33,480 nucleotides of DNA from Armatimonadota bacterium (GCA_016235455.1 JACRKZ010000081.1:1-33480); one strand, 5' to 3'; positions 10,400-18,797 are shown, counted from the first letter of the stretch. Notes: generated from the letters alone by a model not told the origin. A program made the numbers and translations.

Positions 10400-11839
10400 T
10401 CAGCCCACCGATCCTTCCATCTGCAGCTCGATCAGGCGGTTCATCTCCACCGCGTACTCCATCGGCAACTCCTTGACGATGGGTTCGATGAAGCCGTTGA
10501 CGATCATGCCGATGGCGGCGTCTTCGTCCAGGCCACGGCTCATCAGGTAGAAGAGCTGCTCCTCGCCCACGCGGCTGACCGACGCCTCGTGGCCGATGTC
10601 CACCTGCTTCTCCTCGACTTCCATGTATGGGTAGGTGTCGGAGCGAGCCTTGTCGTCGAGCAGCAGCGCATCGCAGACCACATTGGCCTTGACGCCGGTG
10701 CAGCCGGGGTAGACCTTGCACAGGCCGCGGTAGGTGCTGCGGCCGCCGTCCTTGCTGATCGACTTGGAGATGATGCGGCTGGTCGTGTTGGGCGCCGCGT
10801 GGACCATTTTGGAGCCGGCGTCCTGATGCTGGCCCGCGCCGGCGAAGGCAATCGACAGCACCTCGCCATGGGCGCCGGGCTCGAGCATGACCACCGCGGG
10901 GTACTTCATGGTGAGCTTGCTGCCCAGGTTGGCGTCAACCCACTCCATGGTCGCGTCGGCATAGGCCACGGCGCGCTTGGTGACGAGGTTGTAGACGTTG
11001 TTGGACCAGTTCTGGATGGTCGAGTAGCGTACCCGGGCGCCGCGCTTGACGACGATCTCGACCACCGCCGAGTGCAGGCTATCCTTGCTGTAGATGGGCG
11101 CGGTACAGCCCTCGACATAGTGCACGAAGCTGCCCTCGTCGGCGATGATCAGCGTCCGCTCGAACTGGCCGGCGTTGGCCGTGTTGATGCGGAAGTAGGC
11201 CTGCAGCGGGATATCCACGTGCACGCCTGGCGGCACGTAGATGAAGCTGCCGCCCGACCACACCGCGGTGTTGAGCGCGGCGAACTTGTTGTCGGCATAG
11301 GGGATGATCTTGCCGAAGTGCTCCTGGACCAGGTCGGGATGGTTCTGCACCGCCTCCTCGGGCGACAGGAACAGCACCCCTTGCTCCTCCCACTGCGCCT
11401 TAAGCGAGTGGTAGACGACCTCGGAGTCATACTGCGCGCCGACGCCGCCGAGCAGCGCGGAGCGCTCGGCTTCGGGCACGCCGAGCCGATCGAAGGTCCG
11501 CTTGATGTCGTCGGGCACGTCTTCCCAGGCGGTCTCGGCCTGGGCCGAGGCCTTGACGTAGTAGGTGATCTCGTCGAAGTTGATGCCGGTCAGGTCGCCG
11601 CCCCAGTTGGGCATGGGCGTGGCCAGGAAGTGGCGCAGGCCCTCCAGGCGCTTCTCGAGCATCCACGCGGGCTCGTCCTTGATGGCCGAGATCTCGCGCA
11701 CAATGTCCTCGGTCAGGCCGCGCTTGGTCTCAAAGACGTTGACGCGGTCGTCGTGAAAACCGTACTTCTCCGCATAGTCGCCGCGCAGGGCGCGCAGCTC
11801 ATCATGCTGGTCGGTTTCGGCGTTGACAGGTCGTGCCAT
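10400..11839 (-). CDS. sufB: Fe-S cluster assembly protein SufB
   Basis: SufB is the scaffold subunit on which the nascent cluster forms. It has 479 residues, close to the family norm. Blocks seen are [40 protein letters not shown] and [20 protein letters not shown]. The last Cys sits where the essential SufB cysteine is expected. It continues with [40 protein letters not shown] and a C-terminal helix. Start ATG 11839 has GAGGAGG upstream, and the gene lies 2 nt from the sufC stop. Confidence 0.98.
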   Translation of the reverse strand: MARPVNAETDQHDELRALRGDYAEKYGFHDDRVNVFETKRGLTEDIVREISAIKDEPAWMLEKRLEGLRHFLATPMPNWGGDLTGINFDEITYYVKASAQAETAWEDVPDDIKRTFDRLGVPEAERSALLGGVGAQYDSEVVYHSLKAQWEEQGVLFLSPEEAVQNHPDLVQEHFGKIIPYADNKFAALNTAVWSGGSFIYVPPGVHVDIPLQAYFRINTANAGQFERTLIIADEGSFVHYVEGCTAPIYSKDSLHSAVVEIVVKRGARVRYSTIQNWSNNVYNLVTKRAVAYADATMEWVDANLGSKLTMKYPAVVMLEPGAHGEVLSIAFAGAGQHQDAGSKMVHAAPNTTSRIISKSISKDGGRSTYRGLCKVYPGCTGVKANVVCDALLLDDKARSDTYPYMEVEEKQVDIGHEASVSRVGEEQLFYLMSRGLDEDAAIGMIVNGFIEPIVKELPMEYAVEMNRLIELQMEGSVG

Positions 11840-11841
11840 GA

Positions 11842-12591
11842 TCAGGCCTCCTCGGCGACCCAGTCCCAGCTCTTTTCGGCTGTGAGTCGCTCGGCCAGTT
11901 CGATGCCGCCGGTCATTTGGATGCGACCGTCGGTCATGATATGCACGTAGTCGGGCTGCATCTGCTGCACGACGTCCTCGTAGTGGGTGACCACGAGGAA
12001 GCCGGTGCGCTCGTGCTGGGCCAACACGACGTCGGCCACGAGTTGGCGCATCTGGATGTCCAGGCCCGAGTCGGTCTCGTCCAGGATGGCGATGCGCGGT
12101 GCCAGGGTGAGCAGTTGCAGCATCTCGCAGCGCTTGCGCTCGCCGCCGGAGAAGCCGTCGTTGAGGTAGCGCCGGGCGAACTCGGGCTTCATGTCGAGTT
12201 GCTTCATGTTGGCACTCATCGAGCGGGAGAAGTCGCGCAGGCTGATCTTCTCGCCGCGCACCGATTGGGCCGCCTGGCGCAGGAAGTTGCTGACACTGAC
12301 GCCCGGGATCTCCTTGGGATTCTGGAACGCCAGGAACAGACCCAGCTTGGCCCGCTCGTTGGGTTCGAGCGCCAGCAGGTCCTCACCGTCCAGGGTCACC
12401 GAGCCGCTGGTCACGTCGTAGCTGGGGTGACCCATGAGCGCATAGGCCAGGGTCGATTTGCCCGAGCCGTTGGCGCCCATCAGCACGTGGCGCTCGCCTT
12501 GCTTCATGGTCAGGCTGAGCCCCTTGAGGATCGGCTTGTCGCCGATGCTCACGTGCAGGTCATCGATCACCAGAGTTGCCATATCCGCCAT
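11842..12591 (-). CDS. sufC: Fe-S cluster assembly ATPase SufC
   Basis: SufC is the ABC-type ATPase that drives conformational change of SufBD. The 249-residue protein has Walker [11 protein letters not shown]-loop [14 protein letters not shown], signature [12 protein letters not shown], Walker [13 protein letters not shown] and switch His in VVTHYEDV. It is cytosolic and has no membrane segment, as in all SufC. ATG 12591 has GGAAAG about 9 nt upstream; an internal ATG at 12582 is an alternative start that removes three residues. Confidence 0.98.
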   Translation of the reverse strand: MADMATLVIDDLHVSIGDKPILKGLSLTMKQGERHVLMGANGSGKSTLAYALMGHPSYDVTSGSVTLDGEDLLALEPNERAKLGLFLAFQNPKEIPGVSVSNFLRQAAQSVRGEKISLRDFSRSMSANMKQLDMKPEFARRYLNDGFSGGERKRCEMLQLLTLAPRIAILDETDSGLDIQMRQLVADVVLAQHERTGFLVVTHYEDVVQQMQPDYVHIMTDGRIQMTGGIELAERLTAEKSWDWVAEEA

Positions 12592-12613
12592 CGTTGTCTT
12601 TCCGTTCCCAGGG

Positions 12614-12925
12614 CTACACGGGTACGCCCATCATCGCCAACAACTGCTTACCTTCCTCGGTGGCCATCGAGGGCATCCAGGGCGGCGACCAGACGAGGTT
12701 CACCGTGGACTCCTCAATGCTCTCCAGCGACAGGACGGCATTGCGTACCTGCGCCACGAGTTCGCCCGCCAAGGGACAGCCGACGCTGGTCAGGGTCAGG
12801 TCGACCACCACCGCCGGGCCATCGATGGACACGCCGTAGACCAGACCCAGGTCCACGATGTTGACCGGGATCTCAGGGTCATAGCAGGTCTGCAGCACTT
12901 CATAAACCGCTTGTTCAGTCACCAT
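12614..12925 (-). CDS. sufT: MIP18/DUF59-family Fe-S assembly factor (SufT-like)
   Basis: This is a 103-residue protein of the MIP18/DUF59 family, which takes part in Fe-S cluster maturation or transfer. The diagnostic N-terminal block is CYDPEIPVNIVDLGLVYGV, followed by LTLTSVGCPLAGELVAQV with the single conserved Cys. The C-terminal VNLVWSPPWMPSMATEEGKQ is also typical. ATG 12925 lies 10 nt after the regulator stop and the gene ends 22 nt before sufC. Naming it sufT rests on family plus context; the fold also occurs in PaaD-like proteins. Confidence 0.88.
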   Translation of the reverse strand: MVTEQAVYEVLQTCYDPEIPVNIVDLGLVYGVSIDGPAVVVDLTLTSVGCPLAGELVAQVRNAVLSLESIEESTVNLVWSPPWMPSMATEEGKQLLAMMGVPV

Positions 12926-12935
12926 GGCTACCACG

Positions 12936-13520
12936 CTACTCCGCGCCAACCGTGGGCAGGCAAAGGTCCGCGTCGAACCCCGCGCAATGCACGGCACACA
13001 GGTCGTTATGATCCACGCCGCAGCGCAGACAGGCGATGTCGCCTTCTCTCTGGCTGACCAGAGCCGACAGCAGGAACTGCCTCAGCCCGTGCGTCAACGC
13101 GGCTCGGTCCGGCTCGCCCATGCGCTCCAGCACGCCCGCCACGCGCCGGTCGATCTCGGCCCGCACCACGCGCACCAGATCGTGACCGGCCGCCGTGCTC
13201 GTCAGCCGCACCGTGCGCCGGTCACTGCCGCGACCACGCTGCACCAACGGCACCCGCCGCTCTTCGCTCAGGCCCCGAACCGCCTTGGTCACCGCCGCGC
13301 TCGACATGCGCAAGCCGTCGGCGACCTCCTTGACGGTCGGCAATTCATGACGGTCAATGTACCGCAAAACCTCAAACTGTGAGCAGGTTATCGATTCCCG
13401 GCCGCCGTCAGCCACCGGAATCACCGCCGCCGCATACACTTCCTCGGCCACGCCGAGCGAGACCAGCCGGACCAACTGGCTCAGCATTTTGGCCGTCTCG
13501 ACGTTGCTCGTTGTCTCCAT
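12936..13520 (-). CDS. MarR-type transcriptional regulator with a five-cysteine tail
   Basis: This is probably the local regulator of the suf operon, of which it is the first gene. It is a 194-residue protein. After an N-terminal helix, residues about 43-110 form a winged helix: SQFEVLRYI, then PTVKEVADGLRMSSAAVTKA as the helix-turn-helix and GSDRRTVRLTSTAAGHDLV as the wing. This is the MarR pattern. A dimerisation helix follows. The last 31 residues hold C164, C167, C175, C179 and C187 plus H171 and H178, a likely metal or Fe-S site. ATG 13520 is chosen because GGGAG lies 6 nt upstream; ATG 13559 would be almost leaderless. The sensing role and its target are inferred from context. Confidence 0.85.
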   Translation of the reverse strand: METTSNVETAKMLSQLVRLVSLGVAEEVYAAAVIPVADGGRESITCSQFEVLRYIDRHELPTVKEVADGLRMSSAAVTKAVRGLSEERRVPLVQRGRGSDRRTVRLTSTAAGHDLVRVVRAEIDRRVAGVLERMGEPDRAALTHGLRQFLLSALVSQREGDIACLRCGVDHNDLCAVHCAGFDADLCLPTVGAE

Positions 13521-13558
13521 GGCGTCTCCCACCCAGACTCTCGACTCGCTGAATTGCA

Positions 13559-13569
13559 TAACCAAGTTA
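13559..13569. promoter_or_regulatory. Candidate operator of the suf operon
   Basis: TAAC-CAA-GTTA is a small perfect inverted repeat inside an AT-rich island. It sits at the predicted transcription start just downstream of the -10 box, where a MarR-type repressor could block initiation. Only four bases per arm match, so this is a suggestion. Confidence 0.4.
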
Positions 13570-13598
13570 AGTATCTGTCTGGCGCGCAGACCTGTCAA
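13570..13598 (-). promoter_or_regulatory. Sigma-70-type promoter of the suf operon
   Basis: On the minus strand TTGACA (13598-13593), a 17-bp spacer and GATACT (13575-13570) give a perfect -35 box and a 4/6 -10 box. The start site is expected near 13563, giving a leader of about 43 nt to the regulator ATG at 13520. Confidence 0.7.
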
Positions 13599-13757
13599 CA
13601 AGAGCGTGGGCAGCGGGTGCGGGTCACGGCCTGCCGCCGCGACCCGCGGCGTAGGACGCCGGGCGTGCGGCGCGCCCATTGGGCGACCCGGCACAGCGGC
13701 GTACGTACGGCAAGGCGTGCCGTGGCGGCTGATCGAGGGAGGCGAGGGGCGAAGGCT

Positions 13758-13791
13758 GGATCGGCGCGGTGCGAGCGCACCGCGCCGATCC
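13758..13791 (-). terminator. Long perfect hairpin after the sugar isomerase gene
   Basis: Two perfect 16-bp arms, GGATCGGCGCGGTGCG (13758-13773) and its complement (13776-13791), are separated by only AG. It begins 9 nt past the stop of the minus-strand isomerase gene, where a terminator is expected, but no T-tract follows. The rest of 13599-13757 shows no gene. Confidence 0.55.
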
Positions 13792-13800
13792 TCGCTGTGG

Positions 13801-14598
13801 CTAGGCCAGGAACTGGCTGATGTAGCGCGCCGAGAGGGTGACGCACTTGTACTTGAGCTCGCCGCGGCTCCACTTCGCGCCGTGCGGCTCGATGGTCAGA
13901 TAGCCATCGTAGCCGTGCTCATGCAGGAAGCAGAAGACCTTGCCCCACTCGATGCAGCCCATGCCGGCCGCGGGCTGGGCGGCCAGCTTGCCGCCCAGGT
14001 AGAGGTGCTCCTTGATGTGCATGTGCGTGACCTTGTCCCCATGCTGCCACAGGAAGCCCAGGTAGTCCCAGCCGTCGTGGCACAGGTTGGCCGGGTCGCA
14101 CTTGATGCCCACCTCGGGGAACTGCCGCCACAGGCTGACGTAGCTGGCCGGCGTTTCGGTGAACGTGTTGCCGTGCACCGCATAGATGGCCAGCTTCATG
14201 CCCGCTGTCTTGATGCGGTCCAGGTACGGCGGGAAGACCTCGGCGAAGGCGGCGACGTTCTGCTCGGTGCTGTTCTGGGGTTGGTTGCCCGCGCTGGTGA
14301 TGACCACGCCGGCGCCCAGCATCTCTCCGAACGTCACTAGCCGGTCAAGTTGCTCCAGGGCCGCGGCGCGCTCCGCGGCGTCCAGGGCGGTGTGGTTCCA
14401 GCCCCACAGCCCGAGCGTGGAGCACTCCACGCCGTACTTGTCGAGGATAGCGCGCATCTGCTTGACATAGTCAGGCGTCAGATCCTTGAACGAACCCCAG
14501 TGGTTGAACTCCAGGCCGGCCAGTCCGTGCTCGGCGCAGAACCGCGCGTCGGCTTCGATGGTCGGCAGGTCGTTGTCCGCAATGAAACCGATCTTCAT
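13801..14598 (-). CDS. Sugar phosphate isomerase/epimerase (xylose isomerase-like TIM barrel)
   Basis: This is a 265-residue member of the AP-endonuclease-2/xylose isomerase-like superfamily, which uses a divalent metal to isomerise or epimerise sugars. Likely metal ligands are the Asp/His in IKCDPANLCHDG, the His pair in THMHIKEH and the Glu in LTIEPHG. The substrate cannot be read from sequence. It has no signal peptide and is probably cytosolic. Start ATG 14598 is 2 nt after the stop of the Gfo/Idh/MocA gene, with GGGAG just upstream, so the two are one transcript. Such pairs often act together in oxidation and epimerisation of uncommon sugars or inositols. Confidence 0.9.
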   Translation of the reverse strand: MKIGFIADNDLPTIEADARFCAEHGLAGLEFNHWGSFKDLTPDYVKQMRAILDKYGVECSTLGLWGWNHTALDAAERAAALEQLDRLVTFGEMLGAGVVITSAGNQPQNSTEQNVAAFAEVFPPYLDRIKTAGMKLAIYAVHGNTFTETPASYVSLWRQFPEVGIKCDPANLCHDGWDYLGFLWQHGDKVTHMHIKEHLYLGGKLAAQPAAGMGCIEWGKVFCFLHEHGYDGYLTIEPHGAKWSRGELKYKCVTLSARYISQFLA

Positions 14599-14600
14599 GG

Positions 14601-15644
14601 TTACTCTCCCTTGACTCGGACTTCACGGCCGGTCTCGGCGCTCTTGAGCAGGGCTTCGAGCATCTCCTGGACGATCATGCCGTGGCGCAGCGGCGCGGCG
14701 CAGGGCGTGCCGTCGAGGATCGAGTCGATGAAGTGCGACGCGATGTTGTCCCAGGCCTCGGGGCCCTTGGGCAGGTTGACCGTGGTGTCCTGCGGCGCGC
14801 CGTCCACCGTCTTGTAGAAGCGCAGGGGCGACATGGTCGCGCCGGCCTCGGTGCCGAACAGCTCAATCTGGAAGTCGCCGGGCATATGGCTGGCCCAGAA
14901 GCTCTCCACCTGAAGTCCGGCGCCGTTGGCGAAGCGAACGAACCCTCCGCCGTAGTCGTCGCAGTCGTACAGGCTGTAGACCTTCTTGTCGGGCTTCTGG
15001 AAGTCCCAGTAGCCCTCGCCGCGCGGGCCGAACTTGGCGCCGGCCACGCCGCTGACGCTGACCGGGTGCGGCAGACCCATGATCCACCAAGCGCAGTCGA
15101 GCACGTGCACGCCCATGTCGCGAAAGGCGCCGCCGCCTTTCTGGATGAAGCCCATGTTCCACGCGGGAATGCCGGCGCGGCGCACGCTGCGGGCGCGGCC
15201 GTAGTACAGCTCGCCGAACTCACCGGCCACGCGTCGGCCGCCCAGGTACTGCGCTTCGTTGGAGTAGCGGGTGGAGAGCGACATCATGCCGACGACGCCG
15301 GCCGCCTCCTGGGCTTCCACCAGCCGGCGGGCGGCGCTCAGCGAGTCGCTCAGCGGCTTGGTGATGAGCACATGCTTGTCGTGCTTCACGGCTTCCAGCG
15401 CGACGGGGACGTGGTATTGGTTCGGCGTGCCCACGAAGATGGCATCGATCTCGGGGTCGGCACACATCTTCTTGTAGTCGGTGAACCGCCGCACCGGCTC
15501 GGGCAACGCCTTGGCGAAGTCGTCCATGCGGTCGGGCTCGAGATCACATAGCGCGACCACGCGACCGCGGGCGTGGCGCGAGACAGCCAAGGCATTCGGC
15601 CGGCCAATACCCATACCGACCACGCCGAGGCGAACTTCCTTCAT
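14601..15644 (-). CDS. Gfo/Idh/MocA-family NAD(P)-dependent oxidoreductase
   Basis: This 347-residue protein has an N-terminal Rossmann fold (LGVVGMGIGRPNALAVSRHA), an acidic strand end CDLEPDRM and a C-terminal alpha/beta domain with GGGAFRDMGVHVLDCAWW, the family's active-site region. The usual catalytic EKP is TKP here (HVLITKPLSDSL). The family oxidises or reduces sugars, inositols and related alcohols. The substrate is not predictable, but the adjacent isomerase suggests a sugar pathway. ATG 15644 has GGAGGA 7 nt upstream. It lies 72 nt from the upstream membrane-protein gene with no separate promoter that I can see, so it may share that gene's promoter. Confidence 0.92.
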   Translation of the reverse strand: MKEVRLGVVGMGIGRPNALAVSRHARGRVVALCDLEPDRMDDFAKALPEPVRRFTDYKKMCADPEIDAIFVGTPNQYHVPVALEAVKHDKHVLITKPLSDSLSAARRLVEAQEAAGVVGMMSLSTRYSNEAQYLGGRRVAGEFGELYYGRARSVRRAGIPAWNMGFIQKGGGAFRDMGVHVLDCAWWIMGLPHPVSVSGVAGAKFGPRGEGYWDFQKPDKKVYSLYDCDDYGGGFVRFANGAGLQVESFWASHMPGDFQIELFGTEAGATMSPLRFYKTVDGAPQDTTVNLPKGPEAWDNIASHFIDSILDGTPCAAPLRHGMIVQEMLEALLKSAETGREVRVKGE

Positions 15645-15716
15645 GCTGGTTCCTCCACTGCTGGGCGCGGGTTCGGCGGGAGGTTCAGCGTTCCTTCAGG
15701 GGTGGTGGGGCGAAGA

Positions 15717-16157
15717 TCAGTGCTGGACGAGCGACACGCGACCCAGCCCGCCGTCAGGCCTGAAGTCCAGTTCCAGCGTGTACGGGTCCATGGCCAACCG
15801 CCCATCGATCTGTGGACCCAGGTGGTAGATCCACAGCTGCCCGGCGGGATCCACCCAGTCTGGCTTGCCGATTAGCTGTGTGACTGCGGCGCGCGAGGCG
15901 CCAACCGGCAGGTGGCGGCGCATCAGGTCGCCCGTCATGTCGCCGCGCGCGTTCGGCCCCGAGGTGTCCGCTACGGCACGCCAAGCCGCGGCGTCGAAGG
16001 CGATGCCCAGCTCATCCACGTCCTGGGCGCGGAGCAAGGCGACAGCCACAACGAGGGTCGGCAGCCCGATGAGGAGCAAGACCAGGGCGAGCCACGCCAC
16101 GCGCGCTGGGCCTGGCGCGTTGGCGATGTGGAACCGCGCTGGCTGTCGACTGCCCAC
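15717..16157 (-). CDS. Membrane-anchored protein with a BamE/SmpA-like domain
   Basis: The protein has 146 residues. A short basic N-terminus precedes one hydrophobic helix (about residues 20-42). The C-terminal part, HLPVGASRAAVTQLIGKPDW, then WIYHLGPQI and LELDFRPDGGLGRVSLV, follows the pattern of BamE/SmpA-like small domains (threshold helix, G-x-P turn, Tyr strand, Asp-Gly hairpin). The similarity is by eye and the function is unknown. The start is GTG 16157 because GGGGAGG sits 5 nt upstream; the longer frame to 16220 would overlap the promoter. It is divergent from the GH5-like gene. Confidence 0.75.
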   Translation of the reverse strand: MGSRQPARFHIANAPGPARVAWLALVLLLIGLPTLVVAVALLRAQDVDELGIAFDAAAWRAVADTSGPNARGDMTGDLMRRHLPVGASRAAVTQLIGKPDWVDPAGQLWIYHLGPQIDGRLAMDPYTLELDFRPDGGLGRVSLVQH

Positions 16158-16178
16158 GATGCCTCCCCTTGAGGGCGG

Positions 16179-16207
16179 ATTGTAGCCTGGCGGGGTGCCC
16201 AAGGCAA
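16179..16207 (-). promoter_or_regulatory. Promoter of the BamE-like gene
   Basis: On the minus strand TTGCCT (16207-16202), a 17-bp spacer and TACAAT (16184-16179) match 4/6 and 5/6 of the consensus. The start site near 16172 would give a leader of only about 15 nt, enough for the GGGGAGG ribosome site. It may drive the two sugar genes as well. Confidence 0.55.
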
Positions 16208-16266
16208 CGGTGCGCGGCAAGTCGTTCGGCGCCGAGGTGGTCCGTCCACGGGCCAGGCCGGCGCTC

Positions 16267-16295
16267 TTGCCTGGCCACGGCGCCCGCGCTATGGT
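16267..16295 (+). promoter_or_regulatory. Candidate promoter of the GH5-like gene
   Basis: TTGCCT (16267-16272), a 17-bp spacer and TATGGT (16290-16295) match 4/6 each. The predicted leader is about 13 nt and includes GGAG. The same TTGCCT -35 appears in the divergent promoter. Confidence 0.4.
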
Positions 16296-16314
16296 CCTCT
16301 ATGGAGCACCACCC

Positions 16315-17409
16315 ATGCCGCTGCGCGCGCTGACACTCGTAGTCCTGGTGGCCACCGGTCTGTCCGCCGCGCCCATGCCGCCGATCCGCGTCGCGCCGAA
16401 CCAACGCGGCTTCGTCACACCCTCCGGCCAGCCCTTCCACCCTTGGGGCGTCAACTACGACCGCGACTACCGCAGCCGCCTCCTCGAGGACTACTGGGAC
16501 GCCGAATGGCCGGCCATCGCCGGGGACTTCGCCGAGATGAAGGCGCTCGGCGCGAACGTCGTGCGCCTCCATCTGCAGTTCGGCCGCTTCATGACCGACG
16601 CGGTCACGCCTAACGACCACGCGCTGGCGCAGCTTGCGCGGCTGCTGGCGCTGGCCGAGAAGACCGGTCTGTACCTTGACCTGACCGGCCTGGCCTGCTA
16701 CCGCCGCGCCGACGTACCAGCCTGGTATGCCGCCCTGGACGAGGGCCAGCGCTGGTCCGCGCAGGAGCGGTTCTGGGAGGCGGTGGCCCGGACCTGCGCG
16801 GCCAGCCCGGCGGTCTTCTGCTACGACTTGGCCAACGAGCCCATCGTGCCGGGCGTCGCCCGCGAGGCTGGCGACTGGCTGATCGGCGATCTGGGCGGCC
16901 TGGTCTATTGCCAGTTCATCACGCTGGACCCCGCGGGCCGCGCCACGCCGGACGTCGCCAAGGCCTGGATCGGTCGCCTGGCGGCCGCCATCCGCCGCCA
17001 CGACCCCCAGCGACTGGTGACCGTCGGGCTGCTGCCCAACGCGGCGCAGGTAGGGTTCCCGCCGTGGCTGGTCACGGGCGATCTGGACTTCGTGGCTGTG
17101 CACGTCTACCCGGCCACGGACCACCTGGCCGAGGACCGCCGCAACCTGGCACGGTTCGCCGTCGGCAAGCCGGTGGTGGTCGAGGAGACCTTCCCACTGG
17201 GCTGTAGCGCGGAGCAGTTGGCCCAGTTCATGCGCGAGACCAGCGGGCTGGTCAGCGGCTGGATCGGCTTCTACTGGGGCCAGACGCCGGCGCAATTGCG
17301 CCCGCCGAAGGATATGGGCGAGGCGCTGACGTTGGCGTGGTTGGAGCTGTTCGCGGAAGGCGGGCCTTGGCCGGCACCGAGGATGGCCAGGTTGAGGACG
17401 ATCCGCTAG
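16315..17409 (+). CDS. Secreted GH5-like (clan GH-A) glycoside hydrolase
   Basis: This is a likely secreted or periplasmic beta-glycosidase of 364 residues. It starts with a signal peptide, MPLRALTLVVLVATGLSAAP. The TIM-barrel catalytic region shows FHPWGVNYDRDY, NVVRLHLQFGRF, the acid/base Glu in YDLANEPIV (E175), DFVAVHVYP and the nucleophile strand KPVVVEETFPLG (E290 or E291). These are the clan GH-A signatures. The substrate is uncertain (cellulose, mannan or a glycoprotein sugar). ATG 16315 was chosen over upstream in-frame starts because it alone begins the signal peptide and follows GGAG. It lies upstream of other secreted genes on the same strand. Confidence 0.85.
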   Translation: MPLRALTLVVLVATGLSAAPMPPIRVAPNQRGFVTPSGQPFHPWGVNYDRDYRSRLLEDYWDAEWPAIAGDFAEMKALGANVVRLHLQFGRFMTDAVTPNDHALAQLARLLALAEKTGLYLDLTGLACYRRADVPAWYAALDEGQRWSAQERFWEAVARTCAASPAVFCYDLANEPIVPGVAREAGDWLIGDLGGLVYCQFITLDPAGRATPDVAKAWIGRLAAAIRRHDPQRLVTVGLLPNAAQVGFPPWLVTGDLDFVAVHVYPATDHLAEDRRNLARFAVGKPVVVEETFPLGCSAEQLAQFMRETSGLVSGWIGFYWGQTPAQLRPPKDMGEALTLAWLELFAEGGPWPAPRMARLRTIR

Positions 17410-17429
17410 CCGCAGACGCGAGGTCTGAT

Positions 17430-17446
17430 GTTACGCCAATCGTAAC
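17430..17446. promoter_or_regulatory. Short inverted repeat upstream of the 17508 gene
   Basis: GTTACG-CCAAT-CGTAAC is a perfect 6-bp inverted repeat with a 5-nt centre, 20 nt past the GH5-like stop and 61 nt before the next start. It is less GC-rich than its surroundings. It could be an operator or a weak hairpin; there is no T-tract and no convincing promoter next to it. Confidence 0.3.
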
Positions 17447-17507
17447 CGCAGGGGTAAACACCGCGCCCGCGCGTGCGATATGCTCAGACGAGTGGGAGAG
17501 CGACACC

Positions 17508-18326
17508 GTGAAGAAGGCGTGTCTGGTGCTTGGTCTGATGGCCGCAGCCGGTTGCTTCGGCGCCGGCCTCGACTCCATCGCCGCCGGCCTGGCCGCCGCG
17601 CCGCCGGTGACGCTGCATCCGGCACTCGACGTGATGCGCCTGGCCACGGCCCCAGCCGACCTGGTTGCGCCGCGCGCCTTCATGGCCGACGCGGCCAAGG
17701 CGCGGCGCCGGATCGACACGGTCATGGCGCCCTGGACCACGCCTTGCCCCAAGCTCAAGGGCTCCTGGGTGCGTTGGCTCAACCCCGCGGGCAGTGTCGC
17801 CCAGATCCTCTTCCCCGCCACCCAGCTGCGCCTGGCCGACGCGGATCTGGCCGCGCAGATCGCCGCCGCACGCGCGGACCGCGCCACCACGCTGGGCATC
17901 GAGGCGCAGTTGGTCAGCGAGGGCAAGGCCACCTGGCTCAATCCGCTGACCACGCCCACGGGCGACCGGACCATGCTCGAGGGCCTGCGCTTCGTGCTAT
18001 CCGTCGACGATGTCACCTTCATCCAGGTGGCCGTGCCGCCGACGGTGACCATCACCGACAAGCAGCGTGGCCTCTGGACCGGCGTGTTCGGCGGGCCGAA
18101 GTCGCGCACCGACTACATCGCTGCGGTCAAGGTCACCTTCCCGCTGCGCGATGCCAACCAAGTGCCGCTGATCACCGACCAGGCCAAGACGCTGGCGCTG
18201 CTGCTGGTCGGCCCCGATGGCGATGTGGACAAGGTGCCCATGGACCTGAGCAAGCTGCCGGCCACGCTGCCGGTGCTGCCCCCGCCTCCCGTCACGCCGG
18301 CGCCAGCCGCGGCGACTCCTCGCTGA
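17508..18326 (+). CDS. Exported protein of unknown function, possible lipoprotein
   Basis: I do not recognise this 272-residue protein. It opens with a short signal peptide, MKKACLVLGLMAAAGC, where C16 may be a lipidation site although the residue at -3 is Ala rather than Leu. The mature part has two beta-rich stretches: residues about 66-160 (SWVRWLNPAGSVAQILFPAT, then ATWLNPLTTPTGDRTMLEGL) and about 160-245 (FVLSVDDVTFIQVAVPP). A proline-rich tail LPVLPPPPVTPAPAA follows. The start is GTG 17508, preceded by GGGAGAG. Codon use resembles its neighbours, supporting a real gene. Confidence 0.72.
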   Translation: MKKACLVLGLMAAAGCFGAGLDSIAAGLAAAPPVTLHPALDVMRLATAPADLVAPRAFMADAAKARRRIDTVMAPWTTPCPKLKGSWVRWLNPAGSVAQILFPATQLRLADADLAAQIAAARADRATTLGIEAQLVSEGKATWLNPLTTPTGDRTMLEGLRFVLSVDDVTFIQVAVPPTVTITDKQRGLWTGVFGGPKSRTDYIAAVKVTFPLRDANQVPLITDQAKTLALLLVGPDGDVDKVPMDLSKLPATLPVLPPPPVTPAPAAATPR

Positions 18327-18350
18327 TCCGGCCGCTCGTTCTCACCGCGC

Positions 18351-18716
18351 CCTTGGCGCGAACATGCGCTGCCAATACCACGCGAGTTGCCGCGTGACCG
18401 GCTGATTGCCTCTACGGGTGTCTCGGGCTCGGGCATGTCGTCCTTGGCTCTCGACACCATCGGCCGGATGTGGATCTCATCGAGGGGCTTCGCCAGCCAT
18501 CGCCATCGGCCAGAAGACCAGCGACAGCAGCCCGCGCAGCACCGTGGCCACGGTCACCGAGATCCACGGTTATCGGCGCGTGCTCTATGCCCGCCTCGGC
18601 GGCATTGGGTGCTGCGGGCAGCCGGTCGGCCGCCAGACCACTGAGGAGATGACTTAGCGCCTTCTGGCGTTGCCGGCGCATTCGCAAGTGCAACCGCTGG
18701 CACCCCTGGCGCTTGG
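18351..18716 (+). pseudogene. Decayed copy of the uvrA promoter and 5' end
   Basis: This stretch aligns by eye with 20401-20930, the start of the intact uvrA. It shares CCTTG-CGC-AACATGCG in the promoter, then LPRDRL...TGVSGSG, the block [15 protein letters not shown] and GRQTTEEMT. It carries at least two deletions: about 85 bp before the LPRDRL block, and about 72 bp removing the region after DTI. It also has a 1-bp frame loss near 18467. The Walker A Lys is Met (GSGM) and a stop follows EEMT (18654-18656). It cannot encode UvrA. Together with the neighbouring non-coding bases it explains most of the 470-bp gap between the genes at 18326 and 18798. Confidence 0.88.
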
Positions 18717-18734
18717 CAGCAGAAGGCTGATGCC

Positions 18735-18763
18735 GGATCACGGAGTTTCCCAGCGGCTATACT
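18735..18763 (+). promoter_or_regulatory. Possible promoter of the beta-helix glycosidase
   Basis: TATACT (18758-18763) is a 5/6 match to a -10 box and lies 35 nt before the ATG at 18798. The bases at the -35 spacing (18735-18740, GGATCA) match poorly, so this would need an activator or is fortuitous. Confidence 0.3.
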
Positions 18764-18797
18764 GACCAACAGGTTGTGGAAGACAACGGCACCCACC

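Noticed and set aside
13554..13820. An 88-codon plus-strand frame in the gap upstream of the suf regulator
   Set aside because: It runs through the suf promoter and the long hairpin, has no ribosome site, and is Arg-rich without any family resemblance.
18387..18657. Small frames at 18387-18644 and 18406-18657 as real short genes
   Set aside because: Their translations are pieces of UvrA in shifting frames and fall within the decayed copy.
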